Source of the DNA: Rickettsiales bacterium
GTDB lineage: Bacteria; Pseudomonadota; Alphaproteobacteria; Rickettsiales; UBA3002
Length of the DNA: 6,207 nt
Assembly: GCA_947441895.1 (NCBI GenBank)
Contig: CANEUT010000098.1
Coordinates: 1-6,207, forward strand
Reading direction: 5' to 3'
A program made the translations under genes and the position numbers. Below are positions 1 to 4,362 of this stretch, one piece after another; position 1 is the first letter of the stretch; every line of letters starts with the position of its first letter. The notes beneath the pieces were generated by a model that worked only from the letters and a program-made list of their open reading frames with translations, ran no database searches and was not told the origin of the DNA.

Positions 1-1
1 A

Positions 2-31
2 AACTGGCTTGCCGAGAAAACCGGCAAATAA
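2..31 (+). CDS. C-terminal end of an unidentified upstream gene (partial)
   Basis: One frame reads NWLAEKTGK and then a TAA stop at 29-31, which would fit the amphipathic end of a protein running in from the left. Only nine codons are visible, so neither the family nor even the coding status can be proven. The stop lies 59 bp before the next start, and the spacer is AT-rich, so this gene could be upstream of trxB on the same strand. It could also be a chance open frame. Confidence 0.35.
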   Translation, partial: NWLAEKTGK

Positions 32-90
32 CCGACACTTTAATTTCTAGTTTTTAGCATTTTATTTTTTGACCTTTTTAAGGACACGTT

Positions 91-1032
91 ATGACCGAAC
101 ATAAAACACCCATCCTCATCATTGGTTCTGGCTCGGCCGGGTGCACGGCCGCCATTTACGCGGCGCGCGCGGCGCTGAAGCCCATTCTGGTGCGCGGGCA
201 ACAGCCCGGCGGCCAGCTGACCATCACCACGGAAGTGGAAAACTATCCGGGTTTCGCAGAAGCGATTCAGGGCCCGTGGCTGATGGAGCAGATGGAAGCG
301 CAAGCCGCCCATGTGGGCACGCAAATGATTCATGACACCATCACCAGCATCGATCTTTCAAAGCGCCCGTTTGTGGCGAAGGGTGATTCGGGCGATGTGT
401 ATGTGGCCGATACGGTGGTGATTGCCACTGGCGCTTCGGCGCGCTGGTTGGGTGCGCCCGGTGAAGAGAAATTCCAGAATTTTGGTGTTTCCGCCTGCGC
501 CACGTGCGACGGTTTCTTCTTCAAGAAAAAAGACGTGGTGGTGTTAGGCGGCGGTAACTCGGCCGTGGAAGAGGCCATGTTCCTTGCCAAATTGTGCAAT
601 AGCGTCACCCTTATTCACCGTCGCGACACGTTGCGCGCCGAGAAAATTGGCCAGGAGCGTTTGTTTAAAACCCCGAATGTGAAAGTGATCTGGGATTCGG
701 TGGTGGAAGAATTCGTGGGCGACGATAACCCGCCAAGTCTCACCGGTGTGCGTATTAAAAACGTGAAAACGGGCGAAGTGAGCGTAGTGCCGTGCCATGG
801 TGCGTTTGTGGCCATTGGTCATAACCCCAACACGGGCCTGTTTACCGGTCAGTTGGCCATGGATGATGATAAATACCTCATCACCACGCCCGGCAGCACC
901 AAAACCAGCATTCCCGGAGTGTTCGCCGCTGGTGACGTGCAGGATAAAATTTTCCGTCAGGCTATCACCGCCGCTGGCACCGGCTGCATGGCAGCGTTGG
1001 AAGCCCAGAAATTTTTAGAGCATCACGCCTAG
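91..1032 (+). CDS. trxB: Thioredoxin reductase (NADPH), TrxB
   Basis: This is a 313-residue flavoprotein of the low-molecular-weight thioredoxin reductase family. It passes electrons from NADPH through FAD and a redox disulfide to thioredoxin in the cytoplasm. Visible landmarks are the N-terminal FAD dinucleotide fold (GSGSAG, residues 12-17), the PGGQL segment (39-43), and the redox-active CATC with Cys136 and Cys139 followed by DG. They are followed by the NADPH fold GGGNSAVEE (153-161), the HRRDTLRA phosphate-binding segment (176-183), and the C-terminal FAD site GVFAAGDVQD (276-285) with RQAITAAGTG (289-298). Length and motif order match full-length TrxB. A ribosome site (AAGGA, 80-84) lies about 6 nt before the ATG. 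The first position after GSGSAG is Cys18, where many homologues have Tyr; it is a third cysteine near FAD, probably a neutral variant. A LysR gene follows on the same strand after 99 bp. Confidence 0.96.
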   Translation: MTEHKTPILIIGSGSAGCTAAIYAARAALKPILVRGQQPGGQLTITTEVENYPGFAEAIQGPWLMEQMEAQAAHVGTQMIHDTITSIDLSKRPFVAKGDSGDVYVADTVVIATGASARWLGAPGEEKFQNFGVSACATCDGFFFKKKDVVVLGGGNSAVEEAMFLAKLCNSVTLIHRRDTLRAEKIGQERLFKTPNVKVIWDSVVEEFVGDDNPPSLTGVRIKNVKTGEVSVVPCHGAFVAIGHNPNTGLFTGQLAMDDDKYLITTPGSTKTSIPGVFAAGDVQDKIFRQAITAAGTGCMAALEAQKFLEHHA

Positions 1033-1088
1033 CAGTTGCAAAAAACGCATGAAGCGACTGAATTTGTCCCTTTAAAACGCCAGTGATT

Positions 1089-1110
1089 TGCGCTATACGC
1101 ATAACGCGCA
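1089..1110. promoter_or_regulatory. Candidate operator: TGCGC-N12-GCGCA inverted repeat before the LysR gene
   Basis: The perfect arms TGCGC (1089-1093) and GCGCA (1106-1110) are separated by 12 bp, ending 21 bp before the LysR start. LysR-type regulators usually bind interrupted dyads of this size, and often control their own gene, so this is a reasonable autoregulatory site. No convincing -35/-10 pair could be placed around it. The short arms mean that it may be chance. Confidence 0.3.
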
Positions 1111-1131
1111 TCAGCGAACGGGAGCATCCGG

Positions 1132-2031
1132 ATGGCGATGGACTGGGACAAATTACGCGTTTTTCACGCGGTGGCGCTAAGTAAAAGCCTCACTAAGGCC
1201 GGTGAAACACTGAATTTAAGCCAATCCGCCGTATCACGCCAAGTTTCAACGTTAGAAGAGGGCATGCGTATTTCGCTCTTTCAGCGCCATGCCCGCGGGC
1301 TGGTGCTCACCGAACAGGGCGAGATTCTCTTCCGCACCGTATCGGACATGATTTCTAAGTTACAGGCGACTGAGATTTCCCTCGCAGAATCAAGCACCAA
1401 ACCACGCGGGCCATTCAAAGTCACCGTGCCCACCACCTTTGGCACGTTGTGGCTGGCCGGGCAAATGAAGGAATATACCGAACTTTACCCCGAGATTGAT
1501 GTGACGCTGATTTGCGAAGATCGCGAGCTGGATTTAACCCAGCGTCAGGCCGATGCAGCGATTCGTTTCCACCCCACCAAACACCCTGACTTGGTGCAGA
1601 TTCCGCTGATGTCGCTCAACAACTCGCTGTATGCCAGCAACGATTATTTGCGCGTGCATGGCGTGCCACAAAAACTGAATGATCTGGCGCAGCACAAGCT
1701 GCTGCAGTTCGATACATCGGTGGGCAATTTACCGTTTCCGGAAGTGAACTGGATGTTTGCCCTCGACGAAAACAAATCATTCAAACTGGCGCCCAGTTTC
1801 CGTGTGAATTCGCTGCTGGCCATGCGTACGGCGGTGAAGCAGGGCATGGGCATTGCCGCGCTGCCGGATTATTTAATGCACCGCACCCGCCACATCAGCC
1901 GCGTGCTGCCTGAGGTGGCAGGCCCAGTGACCGAAGCTTGGTATGTCTATCCGGTGGAACTGAAGAACAGCAAACGCATTGCCGTATTCCGCAATTTCAT
2001 CACGCAGAAAATTGCAGAGTCTAATTTTTAG
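1132..2031 (+). CDS. LysR-family transcriptional regulator
   Basis: This 299-residue protein has the standard two-domain LysR layout and length. A winged helix-turn-helix occupies about residues 6-65, with the recognition region LNLSQSAVSRQVSTLEE (27-43) and the wing RHARGLVLTEQGE (52-64). A linker helix follows (about 66-92). The periplasmic-binding-protein-like effector domain runs from about 93 to 295 and includes VKQGMGIAALPDYL (235-248). The ligand is not deducible. Two close ATGs exist (1132 and 1138). The GGAG at 1121-1124 lies 7 nt from the first and 13 nt from the second, which favours 1132, although homologues usually begin at the second Met (MDWDKLR). It follows trxB by 99 bp on the same strand, so it may regulate redox functions, but that is inference from position only. 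Confidence 0.92.
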   Translation: MAMDWDKLRVFHAVALSKSLTKAGETLNLSQSAVSRQVSTLEEGMRISLFQRHARGLVLTEQGEILFRTVSDMISKLQATEISLAESSTKPRGPFKVTVPTTFGTLWLAGQMKEYTELYPEIDVTLICEDRELDLTQRQADAAIRFHPTKHPDLVQIPLMSLNNSLYASNDYLRVHGVPQKLNDLAQHKLLQFDTSVGNLPFPEVNWMFALDENKSFKLAPSFRVNSLLAMRTAVKQGMGIAALPDYLMHRTRHISRVLPEVAGPVTEAWYVYPVELKNSKRIAVFRNFITQKIAESNF

Positions 2032-2045
2032 CTTTTTGATTGCTC

Positions 2046-2069
2046 GGGTTTGTCTGCTGACAGAAACCC
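2046..2069 (+). terminator. Weak hairpin after the LysR gene, possible terminator
   Basis: GGGTTT (2046-2051) pairs with AAACCC (2064-2069), and CTG/CAG pairs inside with a 2-nt bulge, 15 bp after the LysR stop. No T-run follows it, so it would not be a classical intrinsic terminator. It may stabilise a 3' end or assist Rho-dependent stopping. Confidence 0.3.
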
Positions 2070-2119
2070 TCGCGCCGCTTCGCGGGCTCATGGCTGGCTC
2101 GCCCGGCTCGCTTCTTTAT

Positions 2120-2167
2120 CCCTCGTTCACTTCGTTTCGGCTCGCGCGGGCCATCCGCGCTACGCAC
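2120..2167 (+). repeat. 48-bp repeat, left arm of an inverted pair
   Basis: This arm is the reverse complement of 2646-2693 with a single mismatch (47 of 48 identical). Each copy contains its own small hairpin; here GCGCGG (2144-2149) and CCGCGC (2155-2160) flank a 5-nt loop. A GC-rich, palindromic, intergenic sequence present in two opposed copies resembles REP/BIME-type repeats more than the ends of a transposon. I see no target duplication and no transposase. Confidence 0.85.
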
Positions 2168-2191
2168 CGACCCTACAAACAGTGGAAAACT

Positions 2192-2229
2192 CGTCCGCGC
2201 GCCACGGACTTGTTCCGGGGTAGCGGACG
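2192..2229. repeat. Nested inverted repeat (CGTCCGC/GCGGACG)
   Basis: Arms CGTCCGC (2192-2198) and GCGGACG (2223-2229) enclose a second small dyad, CGGA (2205-2208) with TCCG (2214-2217). The segment could fold as a branched or extended hairpin in RNA from either strand. Its function is unknown. Confidence 0.45.
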
Positions 2230-2238
2230 CAACGGTTC

Positions 2239-2279
2239 CATTTCAAAGTACACTGAGCGAAGCGAAGGACTTTGAAATG
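2239..2279. repeat. 11-bp perfect hairpin (CATTTCAAAGT/ACTTTGAAATG)
   Basis: Perfect arms at 2239-2249 and 2269-2279 flank a 19-nt loop rich in GAGCGAAGCGAAGG. It lies immediately beyond the 3' end of the minus-strand terminator at 2286-2315. No T-run follows on the plus strand, so it is probably a repeat-family hairpin and not a terminator. Confidence 0.6.
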
Positions 2280-2285
2280 AGGAAC

Positions 2286-2315
2286 AAAAAAAATGCCGGG
2301 CACAAGGCCCAGCAT
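2286..2315 (-). terminator. Strong rho-independent terminator, minus strand
   Basis: Read on the minus strand, ATGCTGGGC (2315-2307) pairs with GCCCGGCAT (2301-2293) around the loop CTTGT. One position is not Watson-Crick (a G·T pair). It runs straight into eight T residues (2293-2286). This is the textbook intrinsic terminator shape. No credible minus-strand protein gene ends just before it, because phaZ stops more than 400 bp away, so it most likely ends a non-coding transcript. Confidence 0.8.
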
Positions 2316-2394
2316 ATTAGCTAACAGGGAGGCTACCCGCCATCTCCTTGCGAGAGGGGCGAGCTGCTTAACGCGCATGTTGCAGCGCAAAGCG
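2286..2394 (-). ncRNA. Candidate small regulatory RNA (about 109 nt)
   Basis: A promoter-like pair upstream and a strong intrinsic terminator delimit about 109 nt that fold into consecutive hairpins on the minus strand. They are GCTGC/GCAGC (2386-2363), CGCC/GGCG with an inner CTCT/GGAG stem (2361-2338), TAGC/GCTA (2335-2318), and then the terminator. The loop of the third hairpin exposes CTCCCTG, preceded by C, which is complementary to Shine-Dalgarno-like GGGAGG. Alphaproteobacterial trans-acting RNAs that expose CCUCC-type loops are known to block ribosome binding, so translational repression is a plausible role. I do not recognise it as 6S, SRP, tmRNA, RNase P or a named riboswitch. The exact 5' end is inferred, and transcription is unproven. 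Confidence 0.55.
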
Positions 2395-2400
2395 AGCCGG

Positions 2401-2428
2401 AACATAGGTAGTAAATTTTGAATTGCAA
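2401..2428 (-). promoter_or_regulatory. Putative sigma-70-type promoter of the candidate RNA
   Basis: On the minus strand, a -35-like TTGCAA (2428-2423; 4 of 6 to consensus) is separated by 16 bp from a -10-like TATGTT (2406-2401; 4 of 6). That places the start near 2394. Its position at about the right distance from the terminator for a compact RNA is the main support, because each hexamer alone is only moderate. Confidence 0.4.
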
Positions 2429-2645
2429 CTGTTATTTTTGCATAGCAGTACAGGCAAAAAACGCAAATAAACGCGGCCTAATTCAATGAAATACAACGAT
2501 TGTTAAAACTATAAATGGATTTTTTGAGGTCCAAGAAACCATATAAAAAATTGGTTATTCACATTTCATCCACAAGGTTTTGATGGATTTGCCACTGGGG
2601 GTGAATGAGCTCTGCCGCTTTTTCATTCCAATGTTTCTATAGTTA

Positions 2646-2693
2646 GTGCGTAGCGCGGATGGCCCGCGCGAGCCGGAACGAAGTGAACGAGGG
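2646..2693 (-). repeat. 48-bp repeat, right arm of an inverted pair
   Basis: This is the opposed partner of 2120-2167, differing at one base. Its internal hairpin is GCGCGG (2653-2658) and CCGCGC (2664-2669). It ends 41 bp from the phaZ stop codon, so a phaZ transcript would run through it. A 12-bp part of it (GCGAGCCGGAAC, 2668-2679) recurs exactly at 2392-2403, over the putative RNA start region. Confidence 0.85.
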
Positions 2694-2707
2694 TGTTTGG
2701 GGGCGAC

Positions 2708-2727
2708 TTTGCACCCAACATTGCAAA
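2708..2727 (-). terminator. Small hairpin just after phaZ
   Basis: TTTGCA (2708-2713) and TGCAAA (2722-2727) form a 6-bp dyad with an 8-nt loop, 7 bp beyond the phaZ stop. There is no adequate T-run and the stem is AT-rich, so termination here is doubtful. It is noted as the only hairpin in the usual position. Confidence 0.2.
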
Positions 2728-2734
2728 TCAAAGA

Positions 2735-4030
2735 CTAAGAGTTCTTCCGAATCCAATCCGTAATCACCGGACGCACCAGCTCACGGTATTTGCGGCCGTT
2801 AAAAATACCGTAATGGCCCACACCCATTTGCAGATGGTATTTCTTTTTGGCAGTGGAAAGGCCGGTTGATACATCCAGCGCGGCCTTGGTTTGGCCTACG
2901 CCAGAAATATCATCCAGCTCACCTTCGATGGCCAAAATGGCGGTTTTGGTGATGGCCTCTGGCTTCACGCGGGTGTCGTAGTGGTAAAGCTCACCCTCGG
3001 GCAGGCTGTGTTTGTGGAACACTTCTTCAATGGTCTGCAGGTAAAATTCGGCAGGCAAATCAGCCACCGCCAGATATTCGTTATAGAAATCGCGATGGCT
3101 TTGTGCGGCCTCGCCATCGCCTTGCACCAGGTGATTGAACAAATCGGCGTGAGCATCTTTATGGCGTTCAAAATTCATGCTCATGAAGCCAGCAAGCTGC
3201 AAAAAGCCAGGGTAAACACGGCGCATGAAGCCCGAATAGTTGAGCGGCACGCGGGTAATGACGTTGCTTTCGAACCATTCCATGGCGTGTTCTTTGGAAA
3301 ACTGGTTCACCTTGGTGGGGGCTTTGCGTGTGTCAACCGGACCACCCATCAGCGTCATGGTTTTGGGGGCGCAGGGGTCTTTTTTATCATTCATCAGCGC
3401 CACGGCAGCCATCAGCGGCACCGAAGGCTGGCACACCGCCATGGTGTGGGTGTTTGGTCCAAGGTGACGGATGAACTCCATCACATAATCAATGTAAGTA
3501 TTGAGGTCAAAATCGCCCTTATAAAGCGGAATGTCGCGGGCGCTCAGCCAGTCGGTGATGTACACATCGTGGTGGGGCAGCATGGCTTCTACCGTGCCGC
3601 GCAGCAGCGTGGCAAAGTGACCCGACATGGGGGCCACAATCAGCAATTTCTCGCCTTTTTGTTTACCCGAACGCACAAAACGCTTCAGGTTACAGAAGGG
3701 TTTTGCAATGACGGTCTCTTCCCACACATCGACATGTTGGCCGTCGATATTGGTGTATTTCAGGTTAAATTCAGGTTTACCATAGCTTTGGGTAATGCGC
3801 TCCACCAGCTCGCCGGCGGCAGCCATTTGGCGGCCCACGCCCGTGTAAGCCAGCGGGTTCATGGGGTTATTGAACATGTGCTTGGCAGCGTTGGCCATCA
3901 GGCGGGTGGGGGCAAGGCCAGCGTTCGACATTTCTTTCAAACTATAGAGGCCAGCATTTTCAAAAATGGATGCCATAATATCCTTTGTTCTTTCTTTTGT
4001 TCGAGCGGTTTTGGTTGAAGTGTCCGTCAT
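2735..4030 (-). CDS. phaZ: Intracellular polyhydroxybutyrate depolymerase, PhaZ
   Basis: This 431-residue alpha/beta-hydrolase matches the intracellular PHB depolymerase family (PhaZ, TIGR01849 type). The family mobilises stored polyhydroxybutyrate granules to 3-hydroxybutyrate units. The diagnostic signs are the N-terminal NPLAYTGVGR and YGKPEF segments (58-67, 83-88) and the nucleophile elbow AVCQPSVP, with Cys200 where lipases have Ser. Asp373 in EGELDDISG and His406 in GVGHYGIF complete a Cys-Asp-His triad. The spacing resembles the characterised Ralstonia enzyme (Cys183, Asp355, His388). There is no signal peptide, consistent with action on cytoplasmic granules. Two starts are possible. 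Met1 at 4030 has GAGGG 6 nt upstream. Met19 at 3976 has AAAGGA 4 nt upstream and begins nearer to where family members usually begin. The gene is monocistronic and diverges from the gene at 4363. Confidence 0.93.
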   Translation of the reverse strand: MTDTSTKTARTKERTKDIMASIFENAGLYSLKEMSNAGLAPTRLMANAAKHMFNNPMNPLAYTGVGRQMAAAGELVERITQSYGKPEFNLKYTNIDGQHVDVWEETVIAKPFCNLKRFVRSGKQKGEKLLIVAPMSGHFATLLRGTVEAMLPHHDVYITDWLSARDIPLYKGDFDLNTYIDYVMEFIRHLGPNTHTMAVCQPSVPLMAAVALMNDKKDPCAPKTMTLMGGPVDTRKAPTKVNQFSKEHAMEWFESNVITRVPLNYSGFMRRVYPGFLQLAGFMSMNFERHKDAHADLFNHLVQGDGEAAQSHRDFYNEYLAVADLPAEFYLQTIEEVFHKHSLPEGELYHYDTRVKPEAITKTAILAIEGELDDISGVGQTKAALDVSTGLSTAKKKYHLQMGVGHYGIFNGRKYRELVRPVITDWIRKNS

Positions 4031-4176
4031 CGATTACCCTCAGAATAACAAAGAAAAATAAAGAAACCGTTAATATAAAACAGGGTCTTTATTCGGGTTT
4101 TTAGTAGCAGTGCAACGCAACATACCACAAGGGGTAGTAGGAAGGGAAGTTGTAAAGCCGCAACAGCTTTGAATTT

Positions 4177-4208
4177 GCTTACGGTTGATCTGCTGACCAA
4201 CCGTAAGC
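4177..4208. repeat. Perfect 11-bp inverted repeat (GCTTACGGTTG/CAACCGTAAGC)
   Basis: The arms at 4177-4187 and 4198-4208 are exact, with a 10-nt loop. Neither strand shows a T-run after the stem, so a terminator is unlikely. It could be an operator for one of the divergent genes, a relic of an inserted element, or an RNA hairpin in a leader. It lies about 155 bp before the 4363 start and about 150 bp before the phaZ start. Confidence 0.6.
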
Positions 4209-4210
4209 GC

Positions 4211-4262
4211 AGCTCGCGCTGGCTGAAGGCTCACTCGCCCGGCTCGTTCATATGGCGGGCCA
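4211..4262 (+). repeat. Degenerate fragment of the intergenic repeat family
   Basis: The 13-mer CTCGCCCGGCTCG at 4234-4246 is identical to 2098-2110 beside the left 48-bp repeat. GCGGGCCACGCA-like sequence after it echoes the later part of that repeat (GCGGGCC then ACGCA). The match outside the 13-mer is patchy, so this is a decayed or distant copy at best. Confidence 0.4.
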
Positions 4263-4331
4263 CGCATTTTTTGCATGGCTAGGGTTGCAATAAAATCAAC
4301 CGTTTGTCATGAAGCCGTCATACAGAGAGTG

Positions 4332-4357
4332 TATATATATAGGCTTAATAAGAGGAT
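4332..4357 (+). promoter_or_regulatory. -10-like TATATATAT run and ribosome site before the 4363 gene
   Basis: An alternating TA run (4332-4340) would serve as a -10 region. No -35 at proper spacing is obvious (TTGTCA at 4304-4309 is too far). The ribosome site AGAGGA (4351-4356) lies about 6 nt before the ATG and supports the chosen start. Confidence 0.35.
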
Positions 4358-4362
4358 GCTAA

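Larger units (their letters stand above)
2032..2734. other. Structured 703-bp convergent intergenic region
   Basis: This stretch separates the ends of the LysR gene and phaZ and contains no open frame that looks like a real protein. The first 280 bp and the last 60 bp are GC-rich and full of inverted repeats. The middle (about 2404-2645) is AT-rich, and apart from a minus-strand promoter-like pair at its left edge I see no clear feature in it. The repeat arms, hairpins, terminator and candidate RNA are listed separately. Confidence 0.8.
4031..4362. other. Divergent intergenic region between phaZ and the 4363 gene
   Basis: These 332 bp should hold the promoters of both divergent genes. On the phaZ side the sequence is AT-rich, with a TATATT on the minus strand but no convincing -35 partner. 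On the other side a TATATATAT run (4332-4340) precedes the ribosome site. A perfect inverted repeat and a repeat-family fragment lie between. I see no protein gene or known RNA. Confidence 0.7.

Noticed and set aside
2192..2260. tRNA gene suggested by a GGTTCC segment and nearby stems
   Set aside because: No acceptor stem, anticodon arm or proper T-loop spacing could be assembled on either strand.
1979..2275. 98-codon plus-strand frame from the end of the LysR gene into the repeats
   Set aside because: It begins inside the LysR gene in another frame and crosses palindromic repeat DNA; no protein-like composition.
2160..2405. 81-codon minus-strand open frame across the candidate RNA
   Set aside because: Its start lies within the putative -10 hexamer, there is no ribosome site, and the frame runs through the strong terminator and into the left repeat arm.
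2583..2642. 19-codon plus-strand frame (MDLPLGVNELCRF...) after an AAGG
   Set aside because: Too short and unsupported, with the ribosome-site-like AAGG likely to occur by chance in AT-rich DNA.
2168..2645. Insertion sequence bounded by the 48-bp inverted repeats
   Set aside because: No transposase frame and no target-site duplication are visible outside the arms; a repeat pair or cassette is a better description.
2891..4018. 375-codon open frame on the plus strand opposite phaZ
   Set aside because: It is the antisense shadow of a well-supported phaZ; its translation is His/Val/Gly-rich with no family signature.
4070..4276. 68-codon minus-strand frame upstream of phaZ; considered as an immunity gene for the 4363 product
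   Set aside because: It overlaps the inverted repeat and repeat fragment, has no ribosome site I can defend, and its sequence is not protein-like.
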